A DNA stretch of 64,000 nt from NCBI GenBank assembly GCA_958496175.1, contig OY292280.1, positions 7,750,001 to 7,814,000 on the forward strand. The letters are read 5' to 3'. The stretch is from Sisyra terminalis. Taxonomy: Eukaryota; Arthropoda; Insecta; Neuroptera; Sisyridae. Shown one piece after another: positions 45,856-56,738 of this stretch. Both the position numbers and the translations under genes were made by a program. Every line of letters begins with the position of its first letter. Position 1 is the stretch's first letter. A model generated the notes under the pieces. It was not told the origin of the DNA, did no database searches, and saw nothing but the letters and a program-made list of their open reading frames with translations.

Positions 45856-46994
45856 ACAGTGTTTGGAATTTTATAGTTGATTTTAAAAGTTGTTCTGAAA
45901 AAATGGCAAGGGATCAATTTTGGCAGCAATCATCCCTTAAAATTATTTTTCAAAATTGAATTTTTTTGTCAATACTAATAAAAAAAAAATTTGTAAATAT
46001 TATGGAAGGTGTCTAAATAAAGTTTTTGAGGATTATTATGTAGTACTTATAGTTTTTGAGAAAACGCGGGAATTTCAAATACCTACTTAAGCATTTATGG
46101 TGTATTCGAACCAAATGGTACTTGATGTCTCATTTATTGTTGCTTGTGTTTATATCAATCATTTCCCATTATAACCATTTATTGATAATATATTTGTGCA
46201 ATTGGGGTCAAATAGTTTGTATGAAAACAACCCTTAAATAGACCCCTGCCCTATTTATTATATTTACATTGGTTTCTCCACATTAAAATCATAAAATAAA
46301 ATGGTTGGTAGAATATCTCGGTTGAATAACAGTTAAGATAAATGTTTCATGCGAGTAATCAATAATTAATTCATCCATAGTTGTAGAATTGAGCAGTTAC
46401 GTAGGAAAAATGACTATAGGTATGTATGTGTTTTCCGACTAGTTCCACCAAATACCGCTAGATATCGATTTATTCTCGTTCTTTTGGCCAAGTCAAGCAA
46501 AAATTACTTGAATTTTCCTCCAACCCATACACATCGAAATCTACATAAGATGAAAATTTTATATTTTTCCACGAGACTTGATATGGCACAGGTGATTGAG
46601 GAAAATTCTTAAATATTTAAACAGCAACTTCTCCACGCTGGTATAAGCATTTGGCTTCGTGCGCACCTTAAATTACAGTCCATTAAAAACATTTTTAACA
46701 GGAGAAAAAAAAACATTGAAACGTAAAAGCTCTCAACCCCTTCATTCCATCCCAAATTTCACCCCCTTAAAACGATTTTTTTTTAAATTTATTTATATAG
46801 TTCACTAGATTGGTTTGAACATATACCAAAAGAATATTTTTAAATATAAGATTTAAGAACAAGATTGGGCTTATTTTGGAGTTCAATAAAACATAAAAGT
46901 AATGCAAAAATAGTTTCAGGTCGTTAAGCAATACAGTATATGTAAAGTTTATGTTAACATAGTTTCAAATGCAATAGACAGATGGCACCTGATA
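45856..46994. other. Spacer without recognisable features
   Basis: No repeat partner or coding signal recognised. Confidence 0.4.
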
Positions 46995-47026
46995 TTTTCA
47001 TATTGTCATATTTATGAACATATTCT

Positions 47027-47252
47027 GGCTCAAGTGTACTTTAGCACACCCACAATCTGGCAACGTTACATTTTTGACTTTGTTTTTAATTTAATTCGCG
47101 ATATTTTTAATGATTTAATCCTAACATGGTATAATTCTCTCTTTCGTGGCTAAATTTTCTTTATGGACCGATTTAATCGCGAAATTAAATTAAAAACAAA
47201 GTCGAAAATGCAACGTTGCCAGATTGGGGGTGTGCTAAAGTACACTTGTGCC
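47027..47252. mobile_element. D-family MITE 1 (perfect 8-bp TSD)
   Basis: This 226-bp near-palindrome begins GGCTCAAGTGTACTTTAGCA and, reversed, GGCACAAGTGTACTTTAGCA. CATATTCT is duplicated at 47019-47026 and 47253-47260. The arms contain ATCTGGCAACGTT and TTTGTTTTTAATTTAATTCG. Confidence 0.82.
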
Positions 47253-47643
47253 CATATTCTCTTTCTATTCCACAAAAAAAGACACATTCCTTTCGCATTA
47301 TCGCATAATCGTTCTACTTAAAAATTTCAATAATAAAAAATGGTGGCCTACTCAAATATTTCAAGATGGTTCTCGTGTTAATTCTGCATCATCTATCCCT
47401 TCTTTGAAAATTTAAGCATAAGTCACAAAATTAGTTAAGACATCAAATATTCTTGAAGCAAATTGAAAGCTCTACAAAAAAGGTATGTATTATAAATTGT
47501 CGCCAGATCAACTGTTTCCTGATAATCGAGCTTTAAACATTGATCTGTTGTTAAACTATTATTGATTTGTTTCCTTTAAAGTTGGCAGCCAAGATCGAAT
47601 TGATATTCAGAGCAATATTTTTGAATATTTTTATAGAAAATTA

Positions 47644-48398
47644 GGTATAAGCTTGGATCAGGAACGTCGAAATTTGAGAACTGTTTCGAATGGTTTCGTA
47701 ATTATTCCCTTACGTATTGTTCACTCGAATGCATTTTGTACGTAAATTTTGACATATGCCAGAAATGAAATATCGCGAGTTATTTTCAAATACGTATTAT
47801 CAAATATATATATAACAGAACATAAAAATTAAATAGTTCAATAATGCGACACTAAATATTACCTAAATATATTTTTCATTTCGCAAATGTTTTGGAGTTT
47901 CCTTTCATTAATTATAATACATCACAGTTTTTCACAAATGTTTTTCCCATAAAAAAGTAAACGTTATATCGAAAATTTGGTTCAAGTCCATTTTAGCACA
48001 CCCACAATCTGGCAACGTTGCATTTTCGACTATGTTTTTAATTAAATTCCCGATTAAATCGGCTCATAATAAAAATTTAGCCAAAAGAGAGAGAATTATA
48101 CCATATTAGAATTAAATCATCAAAAAAATCGGGAATTAAATTTAGAATAAAGTCCAAAATGCAACGTTGCCAGATTGTCGGTGTTCTAAAATGGACTTGA
48201 GCCGAAAATTCAATTTTACATATTACAATAAAAAAATATATTTGAAAATAATTGTCGCTTCTTCATTTCTGGCATATGTCAAAGTTTACGTACAAATTGC
48301 ATTCGAGTGAACAATACGTACAGGAATAATTACGAAATCATTCGAAATAGTTCTCTTCAGTTCTGAAAATTTCGTCGTTCCTGATCCAAGCTTATACC
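47644..48398. mobile_element. K element 1 (foldback, contains D2)
   Basis: The termini are GGTATAAGCTTGGATCAGGA and its exact reverse complement at the right. The flanks GAAAATTA and GAAATTTC are similar at 6 of 8. The arms hold CACTCGAATGCA and GACATATGCCAGAAATGA. The same unit with its internal D copy occurs at 58072-58823. Confidence 0.72.
47979..48203. mobile_element. D-family MITE 2, inside K1
   Basis: Starts GGTTCAAGTCCATTTTAGCA, ends TGGACTTGAGCC. GAAAATTT (47971-47978) and GAAAATTC (48204-48211) form a 7/8 duplication. Confidence 0.8.
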
Positions 48399-48702
48399 GA
48401 AATTTCACCCATGGCATTTTTGTAGAGCTTTTAATTTACTACAAGAATATTCAAAAAAATGTCTCTGAATTCGATCATTGGCTGCAAAATTTAAAAAAAA
48501 AAAAACAAACCAATAATAGTCTAATAACAGATCAATGTTTAAAGCTCGATTATCAGAAAACGGTTGATCTGGCAACAATTTATAATACAGACCTTTTTTG
48601 TCGAGCTTTAAATTTGGTTCAAGAATATATGATGTCTTAACTAATTTTGTGACTAATGCTTTTTCATAGAAGGGATATATGACGCTGAATTGACATGAAA
48701 AC

Positions 48703-48866
48703 CCAAGGTTTGTAAATTATACAGGTTGCTCCATTAGAAAAAAAAATGACGTCATATGAAGAATTTTGAAATTGATCAGTCTGAAGATATGTACGAATTT
48801 CTTCTGGATACGTCACGTATCCATCACGTAGCCACCATGAAGCCACCTGTGTATTTTATAAACTTT
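48703..48866. mobile_element. X-family MITE 1
   Basis: Begins CAAGGTTTGTAAATTATACA, and the reversed right end is CAAAGTTTATAAAATACACA. TGAAAACC/TGAGAACC flanks match 7/8. It splits the right arm of FB5. It contains ATGACGTCAT and AAGAAATTCGTACATATCTT on one strand or the other. Confidence 0.62.
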
Positions 48867-49242
48867 GATGAGAACCATCTTGAAATATTTGAGTAGGCCA
48901 CCATTTTTTACAATTGAAATTTTCAGGTAGAACGATTAAAAGTAATGCAAAAGGAATGTGTCTTTTTTGTGGAATAGAAAGGGAATATTTTCATAAATAT
49001 GTGAATAATAGTTTAGTGGCGGGAAAAGTTTTGCTTGAATCTTTGCATGGTATCGCATTAACAACAAGGGTAGGTGACAAATTTACTCTTCTCCCAAGGT
49101 TTATAAAATACACAGGTGGCCTCATGGTGGTACATGATGTATCCAGAAGAAATTCGTACATATCTTCAGATTGATTCAATTTCAAAATTCTTCGTATGAC
49201 GTCATTTTTTTTTTAATGGAGCAACCTGTGTAATTTACAAAC

Positions 49243-50106
49243 CATGGGGGTCAAGCTCTTATGGCAGATTTGGTTCCCAAAAATTAATAGTTGGGGCGTC
49301 AAATGCAGATGGTGCGGTAAGCAATATTTCAAGTTTTAAGGGACTTTTAGCTAGGGTAAAGTGTAAAGTTGGTAGAAGTGTTGAAGTTGGCAGTTAAGAA
49401 ATTACGGGGGTGAAAGTTTTTTGGCTAACTTTAAAATAAGACTGATGCCGCTAACTAGCAAGGGCCGAATTTGATTATTTAGAATTGCGGTCTTCTTTTC
49501 AATATCCATCATGGATAACGTAATTCAAATTTAATGGCAGAGTTGTGTGAATTTTGTCGAAAAATCAACATCAAATACACTTTTCTACTGCCCAAATTCA
49601 TTACGAAGGTATTTACTTATTTACTAGTTAATACCCACTTTTTTATGGGGCAAAATTATGATTTAAATTCAAACTTTGAATCAATTTTTTTAAGTAAAAT
49701 AAATTTCTTTCAGCAAGGATTCGACGATTTTTCTAGGCAGTCACAATTCATAGCGATAGAAAAGGACAATTTCTAGGATTCAACTGTCATCTCTAAACTA
49801 ACGGCATTAAGTAAATATACGTTAGCATGTCTGTAATTAACTTTAATTAAATTTTACAATGTGAAATAATGTTATATTTTGTATTTCAATTTTAATAAAT
49901 AAAATTTAATTTTCAATCAAACTTTCGTTGGTATATTTTTAATATTTCAGGATTAATTTAAATTTGATATGGCGCATAAAATTCTTAAATTGGTTAAAAG
50001 CAGTTATCGTTATTATCGGCTATGCTACACTAGCGCCTTCAGTAAATGACGCCCGGAAGATAGCCATTGGAGGAACACAAAATTAACATTGAGCTAGCCT
50101 CCCCTG
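49243..50106 (+). mobile_element. Non-autonomous P-like transposon B2 (perfect 8-bp TSD)
   Basis: 864 bp, beginning CATGGGGGTCAAGCTCTTAT and reversed right end CAGGGGAGGCTAGCTCAATG. TTACAAAC flanks it at 49235-49242 and 50107-50114. It is nearly identical to B1 throughout, including the splice signals, so the subfamily moved fairly recently. Confidence 0.8.
49534..49776 (+). pseudogene. THAP-like exon block of B2
   Basis: Exon 1 (49534-49608) starts MAELCEFCRK and contains LLPKFITK. The donor AAG/GTATTT is weaker than that of B1. The acceptor TTTCTTTCAG (ending 49713) leads to in-frame exon 2 (49714-49776), SRQSQFIAIEKDNF then stop. The two B copies agree in both exons apart from a few residues near the start (MVVLCAFCQK in B1). 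A truncated DNA-binding remnant of a THAP-type transposase is the best reading; a short repressor-like peptide is conceivable but unproven. Confidence 0.45.
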
Positions 50107-50118
50107 TTACAAACCTTG

Positions 50119-51043
50119 CCTTTCTCCTAGGTTTCAATCCAAGGAGGACTTATCAAAAAGGAGACATATGTTACTGTCACCTTTTTTGGATTCGAAAAAT
50201 AAAATTGTTCAAAATTTGGGGTTATTAGTTTCTTATAGTAGGTTTAAGAGGGCAAATGGAAATGTAGCTCCCCCTAAACATATGCTCCCTCTTTTGAAAC
50301 AAATTGAAACACTTTGCTTTTTCCTTGAAAAAATTTTTTGTTTAAAACTTGCATTTCTTCAAAGTTTTTTTGTTGTTATGATTGGAGCTATTTAGAGGGT
50401 TCTCACATAAATTTGATGAATGTTTTATAGTAGAAATTGAGTAGATGGATATAGATGTAGAGTATGATTAAATGGGGGCTCAAGGAGGGGGGTGGATTTT
50501 TGAAAGTTGAAATAGGTTGAAATCGATTGGTTTAATCGATATTCAGGGGCAATAATTTCGAATCGTTCCGAATTGGAAAAACAATTGCGTGTTTACGGTC
50601 GTTTTTGCGGTCAGACACGTACCCATAAATCAAGGATTCTAGAATTCCTTATCACGCACCGTCTTAACTTATTAATTAAAATCCCCATCCTTAACCGGAT
50701 CGAATAACCAACATTCGAAATTGAAATATTTCATCGGCTCATCCTTATTTGCTAATTTATGCTAAACAATTTATATCGTTTGCTCGATTCATCACGAACT
50801 TATCCTGGAATCTTGTTTGATCCTTCATCACCTAATTACGAACCTCTACTTCAGATTTTACCTTTCCCCATTAAAAATAATTATATTAATTCAGTAAATT
50901 CCTACTTAAATATGGCCAGATTTTCGACTAATTTTTTTAGTCCACTACACCCCTAAAATGCTTTGGTATGACTAAAGGGGAAGAATACGATTTTTTAACC
51001 AACCCCATTAAAAATTCTGAAATATCAATTTACTTACAAGGAT
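50119..51043. other. Spacer without recognisable features
   Basis: Short frames at 50168-50395 and 50759-50956 show no domain. Confidence 0.4.
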
Positions 51044-51047
51044 TTAA

Positions 51048-51762
51048 GGGTGGATCACCGTCAGAACGTAAAAAAAAATGACTTTCTTAAAACTGCTGCC
51101 ATTTTTTTTTTCTTTAGAGATATTAAAAAACGGTCTTTGGCATGTAAAAGTTGAAGCTTTGAACTATTTTTTTTTATTTGCCCCGATATGTCCCCCCCTC
51201 CCCCTTTTACAGCGCTTTGAAAAAGGGTCCTCAAAAATGAGGAGGCAAACGAGAGACAAGTTTTCTCGGAAACCGGAAGTCGGATCATGATTTTCCAAAT
51301 AATGTAGGTTTTGGTAATGCGTCTTCTTGGTACTGAACCTCGAAAATCCGAAAAAAGTTGAAAATTCACAAAATGGCGCGACTTTGAAAAAAAAAAGTTA
51401 AAAAAAACGACCTTTTTTGGATCTTTCTTCCTCTCTCACTTTGAGGGGGGAGGTTTGGTCAATTTCAAAAGTTCAATACCAAGAAGACGTGTTGAACTAT
51501 AATACTTTCCAGTTTCAAGTCAATCCGTCGGATAGTTTCTGAGAAATCTTGTCTCCCAGTTTTAAAAAGTTGATTTCGAGAAAAACGCATTTTAAGTTTT
51601 TTTAAGATATTTTTTTATGTTATTATCAATTTATTCAATTTTTATCAGTGAAAATACATTAGTCAGTTATTCCAATCCTTTTCACACGTTATTCTTGAAT
51701 GTTATAAGAAGGACATTTATGGAAAAAAAAATCGATTTTTTTTTTCTGACGGTAATCCACCC
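51048..51762. mobile_element. TTAA- (or TA-) flanked foldback MITE
   Basis: GGGTGGATCACCGTCAGAA at the left and GGGTGGATTACCGTCAGAA reversed from the right, with TTAA on each side (51044-51047 and 51763-51766). The interior is partly self-complementary: GCGTCTTCTTGGTACTGAAC (51318) against TTCAATACCAAGAAGACGTG (51471). TTAA suggests piggyBac-type movement; TA with an AGGGTGG terminus is equally compatible. Confidence 0.65.
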
Positions 51763-51911
51763 TTAAACTCAAGTTGTAAACGCGCCTAAAGAAGTTATCA
51801 ACTTCAAATGCTCGTAATTGGCTAAATAATATATTTCAACTACGACCGATTGAAGTATTTAAAAATGTACAGGGAAATCAAACTAATAAATAGTTTTTAA
51901 TATAAAACAAT

Positions 51912-52655
51912 GGCACAAATGTACTTTAGCACACCCACAATCTGGCAACGTTGCATTTTCGACTTTGTTTTTAATTTAATTCGCGATTAAATCGGTTCAT
52001 AATAAAAATTTAGCCACAAAAGAGAGAATTGGGATTTTGAAAAAAAAAAATTATTAATTTTTTTCATGAATTTTAAAACTTCATTATTAAAAATATTGAT
52101 ATTTAATGCAAAAAACTAAAACAAAAAAAAAATCAATTAATTATAAACGGTTAAAAATTGATAAAATTTAAAAAAAAATCACGTGACTGAAAATTGAATA
52201 TTGAAAATTTATTGCTAAAAAACGAGTCGTCAGTTGATTCCAATTAGCTATGTGTGATAAAGGATTTATAAAGGCAAAGTCTGATAATATTCCTGATGTT
52301 GATATATTAATGATAAAATTTTTTAAAAAAATGACATTCGGTTTAATTCAATGAGTGACAACTAACATTATGACGTCACACGCGCTCGGGTTTGTTCGGG
52401 AGCTGTCGGCGTGTCTTCGGTACTATATTCAAAAATTAATTTTTATTTTGAAATAACTTTTAAATTATTGTGAAAAAAAAATAGTTTTGCTATAAAACTT
52501 ATATATGATCTTTTCATTTATCTCAAAAAAAAAAATTCACAAACCCAATTATACCATAATAGAATTAAATCATTAAAAAATCGCGAATTAAATTAAAAAC
52601 AATGTCAAAAATGTATCGTTGCCAGATTGTGGGTGTGCTAAAGTACATTTGAGCT
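51912..52655. mobile_element. D-family MITE 3, interrupted by a 516-bp insertion
   Basis: Starts GGCACAAATGTACTTTAGCA, ends TACATTTGAGCT. AAAACAAT is duplicated exactly (51904-51911 and 52656-52663). The D arms resume intact after the inserted element. Confidence 0.8.
52031..52546. mobile_element. MITE nested in D3
   Basis: Left end GGGATTTTGAAAAAAAAAAA, reversed right end GGGTTTGTGAATTTTTTTTT, with AATT on both sides (52027-52030, 52547-52550). The interior is AT-rich except for a short GC patch at about 52376-52425. Superfamily not assigned. Confidence 0.6.
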
Positions 52656-52836
52656 AAAACAATATTTCAAAGTGAATTATATTTTTTTTGGCCAAATATA
52701 GTATAATGAATAACCTTTTAAAAGATGATTTTTTTAAAATTTCCAGCTAACGCAAGTATAGAAAGTTTCTCCATTTCTTTTCTATACCTACTTAATTGTT
52801 TTTGTACAAGATGATAGTGATAAACAATGGTGGTAA

Positions 52837-54656
52837 CCCTTAAAATTTAATCCTTAATAAAGGACTGACAACGGTATTTCTAATCCGCATTTCTGCATAA
52901 TCCCGTTTATTTTAGGTTAAGATGTTTTAATGTAAAATGGCACCTGAAAATTGATTACATAGATGTTAGATGAAATTGCAGAAATACAGGCGGGAAATAA
53001 ATCAAGTAACAATTTTGCATAGCACTACTTTTACGTGGTGATTTTTTTTCAGTTGGTATTAGTGCGAAGCACCTGAAGAAGTAGAAATAATTGCTGAAAA
53101 TTACGTTTCTTTTCGATTGAAAATTTTACTACTTTTAGTGGTCTGGCTTCAGCATTACCAAATATATCAAAATTAGCAAAAAATATTTTTTTTTTAGAAT
53201 ATCAGGAATTTGGACAGGATTGCTATTAACACAAAGTTTGACTTTACATTCACGCAAATAACTACGATTCTGTTTAAGTAATATTTAATTTAATTAATAA
53301 AATCAAAGAATTTTTGTTAAATATGTATAAGAGCATATAAAGGATGGAATATATTAATTTGTATATTGTTACGCATGTAAATCAAGACGCCTGAGGAAGA
53401 CCAAATAAAATGGTCAAAATCTGCGTTAATAGAAATCCTGTCCAAATTCCTGATATTCAAAAAAAAAATCATATGACATCTATGGATGATAATTTCAAGG
53501 CAAAAAATAGACTTACATCTAAAGTGCATCCTCCAAAAATCATTGTTCCTTCTGATCATTTTCCACAAAATCTAGCGAATTCTTCTAGTACTATTATTTT
53601 TTGGTGTCAATTTATGTTTTTTTTCAATATACCCGCCGTTTATTTTGAAAGTGAATTAAGTCCACTTCAAGAACAATCCCTATAGTATTATCATTTTTAA
53701 CCATAGGAACATAAGATAGGGGAGACTGGGTACAAAAGTAACAAGTGCTTTCTGGGTTTATCCAATGGGCGAACATCGTTTGGCTGTCATCAGGTGATAG
53801 CCTAGAGCCCCCCTCCTTGTTCTTGAAGTGGACTTAATTCACTTTCAAAATAAACGGCGGGTATATTGAAAAAAAACATAAATTGACACCAAAAAATAAT
53901 AGTACTAGAAGAATTCGCTAGATTTTGTGGAAAATGATCAGAAGGAACAATGATTTTTGGAGGATGCACTTTAGATGTAAGTCTATTTTTTGCCTTGAAA
54001 TTATCATCCATAGTTGTCATATGATTTTTTTTTTGAATATCAGGAATTTGGACAGGATTTCTATTAACGCAGATTTTGACCATTTTATTTGGTCTTCCTC
54101 AGGCGTTTTGATTTACATGCGTAACAATATACAAATTAATATATTCCATCCTTTATATGCTCTTATACATATTTAACAAAAATTCTTTGATTTTATTAAT
54201 TAAATTAAATATTACTTAAACAGAATCGTAGTTATTTGCGTGAATGTAAAGTCAAACTTTGTGTTAATAGCAATCCTGTCCAAATTCCAGATATTCTAAA
54301 AAAAAAATATTTTTTGCTAATTTTGATATATTTGGTAATGCTGAAGCCAGACCACTAAAAGTAGTAAAATTTTCAATCGAAAAGAAACGTAATTTTCAGC
54401 AATTATTTCTACTTCTTCAGGTGCTTCGCACTAATACCAACTGAAAAAAAATCAACACGTAAAAGTAGTGCTATGCAAAATTGTTACTTGATTTATTTCC
54501 CGCCTGTATTTCTGCAGTTTCATCTAACATCTATGTAATCAATTTTCAGGTGCCATTTTACATTAAAACATCTTAACCTAAAATAAACGGGATTATGCAG
54601 AAATGCGGATTAGAAATACCGTTGCCAGTCCTTTATTAAGGATTAAATTTTAAGGG
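52837..54656. repeat. Near-perfect palindrome, two 840-bp arms and 140-bp loop
   Basis: Arms 52837-53676 and 53817-54656 are the same length and differ at only a few positions by eye, implying a recent inverted duplication or gene-conversion upkeep. Each arm carries one copy of a ~90-aa frame (MVKICVNRNPVQIPDIQKKN..., 53410-53685 plus; 53802-54083 minus). Each also holds two oppositely oriented copies of the boundary GAATATCAGGAATTTGGACA and two CTGARGAAG hairpin motifs (53073, 53389 and mirror sites). The frame is duplicated by the palindrome and matches no family I know. Confidence 0.85.
53677..53816 (+). repeat. Repeat E copy 2 in the palindrome loop
   Basis: GGGGAGACTGGGTACAAAAG...CATCAGGTGATAGCCTAGAG at about 53719-53807 matches 22655-22770 with a short internal deletion. 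It fills most of the loop. Confidence 0.65.
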
Positions 54657-55028
54657 ACTTACAGCACTTTCAAAATAAACGAGTCATATGTCGAAGAAAT
54701 TTTTTCGAAGGGATGCTACTGTAGGGTTGACACTATTTGCGGTCACTCGTGATATAGAAACAGGACGAAGCAAGGCTTTATTCAAGTAATCATTTATATG
54801 TAGTATGCAATTAACAAAGTGACGTCATATTGTGAAATATGGAGGTATGAAATCGATTTTGCTAATAGGCATTTGTTGTGATGAATCGTTTTTAAAAGGG
54901 GATGACATTTTCGTGTTCCCACCGTCTAAACATTAAGGGTAGTTAGTTTTTTGTTGGCCAATTTGGATATTTGGTACACTGTTTGGCTATAGTCTGTAGA
55001 AGGGGTAAAATAAACGTGAACTGTACAT
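54657..55028 (-). other. Presumed start of a very long intron (downstream of the 55-kb exon)
   Basis: It begins with the donor GTATGTACAG on the minus strand (55030 down). The bases just right of the palindrome (GCACTTTCAAAATAAACGAG) echo a segment inside its arm (TTCACTTTCAAAATAAACGG), so palindrome-related sequence extends here. Confidence 0.35.
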
Positions 55029-55030
55029 AC

Positions 55031-55249
55031 CTGATTCACTGTACATGAAGGCGACAAGCAGAAACCATAAGATATCGCCGCATCCCGCATTGCCCCTAGG
55101 GACGCGACCCCGTAAAGTAGACGCGCTGGAGGCGGCTCGGCGAGGCAACATGACGACGACTTTGGGGAGCGATTTTTCGTTGATTCTAACCCTCGACACC
55201 ACACCACCGAATTCGGGTGCCGTCAGCCCAGCCAATACAGGAAAATTGT
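55031..55249 (-). CDS. Candidate first coding exon: signal-peptide exon of an unidentified secreted or membrane protein
   Basis: On the minus strand TTTTGTTCGTTTTTCCAG (good acceptor) precedes 55249 and CAG/GTATGT (good donor) follows 55031. The frame is open throughout and enters and leaves in phase 1. An ATG at 55151 (context GTCATGT, purine at -3) gives 40 codons: MLPRRAASSASTLRGRVPRG, then ..CGDILWFLLVAFMYSES. That is a basic n-region and a 9-residue hydrophobic core like a signal peptide. A signal-peptide exon ending in phase 1 is the usual arrangement in immunoglobulin-superfamily and other extracellular-domain genes. The exon is clearly GC-richer than its surroundings. Upstream bases (98 nt) would be 5' UTR or, since no stop interrupts them, coding of an internal exon. 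No following exon is convincing in the window, implying an intron of over 50 kb. The identity of the protein is unknown. Confidence 0.5.
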
Positions 55250-56036
55250 CTGGAAAAACGAACAAAACATTTCAATAGAGTTGGCGTTTCGGGGTGCGAT
55301 TACGAGCCGATAAGCCACTCGCCTACATATCTATGACATGCTTGATTGACACCCTGACACCCTTAACCGGAACGTCATCCCCCTAATTGACTTATTCGCG
55401 CACAAAAGTCATCATTGCCGTCTTAGACGTACGTATCGCTTACGTTTATCCCGAAAAATGAGATAAAAAAATTTCCCTCAATCGAAATTTCCCTTTCTTA
55501 TTCCTACTACCCCTAAATTAAGTCACTCATAAATCCTTTTTCGACCCAGTAAGGGACGATTTTTATTCTTATCCTATCCCATATTTTATAACGCACAATC
55601 CAATTTATCAAAAGCAAGAGATAAAACCCGCCATAAATATGGTTTCAAGACCAATTGTACTGGAAATTCCTCGCCAAATATTTATTCATAACACACCTCC
55701 ATTCTATATAACTCCAAATAATTTTAAATAACAATATTAAACCCTTTTGTCTTCAGATAAAAGTTTACCTCTTAGGTATTCATGCCTTATATATAATCAT
55801 AGTTAGGGGTAACGGTAGGGACTTTACCCTACCTTTACATTTGCTTTTCCGGAGTTGATAACTTAAAGTGGATCATAACCTACATATATCATTTAAAAAA
55901 TAAAATAAAATATATGATATTTTTACAAAATTTCCAGCAAAATCTATACCAAATTCCTTTACATTAAGCCCCATGCCGAATTTTATATAAGTTTATTTGA
56001 ATTTACTCGGCCCCCTGGGGCTAGAATGAGCGAAAA
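55250..56036. other. Spacer, presumed 5' intron
   Basis: Only the acceptor tract adjoining the exon is recognisable. GGGGCTAGAATGAGCGAAAA at about 56027 recurs at about 57332. Confidence 0.35.
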
Positions 56037-56738
56037 AATGCAACGTTGCCAGATTGTGGGTGTGCTAAAGTATACTTGAGATCTAATAGTAGCTGCCCGT
56101 GAAATATTCACAGCCAACAGTACTGATAGATGGCAAAAATTGGCTGCAAATTGGTAACTTATTTAGATTATAAGACGTTAAGTTGATAATTTCAAACAAA
56201 TGAATCTATTAAATGACCGAATAAGACAAATGACAATCGTTCATAATATTTGCAAGAAATACAAGAATATAATTTGTGATCATTTTTCTTTACTATTTAT
56301 TCAAAACCATTGATTCTGAATTTAGAACTAAATCGGCTTAAAAATTGAGCGAAGAAATGCAACATTGCCAGATTGTGGGTGTGCTAAAGTACACATGAGC
56401 CACTATTAGTTACTAGTTAATAGTAACTAATATTAGAATTAGTAACTAATAATTCAGAATCAATGGTTTTGAATAAATAGTAAAGAAAAATGATCACAAA
56501 TTATATTCCTGTATTTCTTGCAAATATTATGAACGATTGTCATTTGTCTTTTTCGGTCATTTAATAGATTCATTTGTTTGAAATTATCAACTTAACGTCT
56601 TATAATCTAAATAAGTTACCAATTTGCAGCCAATTTTTGCCATCTATCAGTACTGTTAGCTGTGAATATTTCACGGGCAGCTACTATTAGGTCTCAAGTA
56701 TACTTTAGCACACCCACAATCTGGCAACGTTGCATTTT
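56037..56738. repeat. Palindrome with ~285-bp arms whose ends are half D elements
   Basis: 56037-56322 pairs with 56452-56738. The outermost 45 bp of each arm is a D-element half (GCAACGTTGCCAGATTGTGG and complement). The inner part runs from TAGTAGCTGCCCGTGAAATA to TCAAAACCATTGATTCTGAA. A further D half (56350-56402) sits in the loop. Part of the arm (CTATCAGTACTGTTAACTGT) recurs at 57140-57187. Confidence 0.75.

Larger units (their letters stand above)
46995..49012. repeat. Foldback FB5, host of three nested elements
   Basis: The outer arms pair CTTTCTATTCCACAAAAAAA (47260 onward) and CTACTCAAATATTTCAAGAT with their complements at 48880-48985. Inner arm parts (GCTCTACAAAAAAGGTATG, about 47468; CAGACCTTTTTTGTCGAGC, about 48590) also pair. 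D1 interrupts the left arm, K1 fills the centre and X1 interrupts the right arm. Removing them restores continuous pairing. The outermost boundary is approximate. Confidence 0.7.
49095..50118. mobile_element. X-family MITE 2 (inverted relative to X1), interrupted by B2
   Basis: 49095-49242 is the reverse complement of X1. The missing terminal bases CCTTG reappear at 50114-50118 immediately after B2 and its duplicated target, so B2 landed a few bases from the X2 end. Confidence 0.65.

Noticed and set aside
53410..54083. Duplicated ~90-aa frame in the palindrome as a real gene pair
   Set aside because: The duplication follows from the palindrome. The frame includes homopolymer-coded KK and FFF runs, and part of it is the element boundary motif. 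No recognisable domain.
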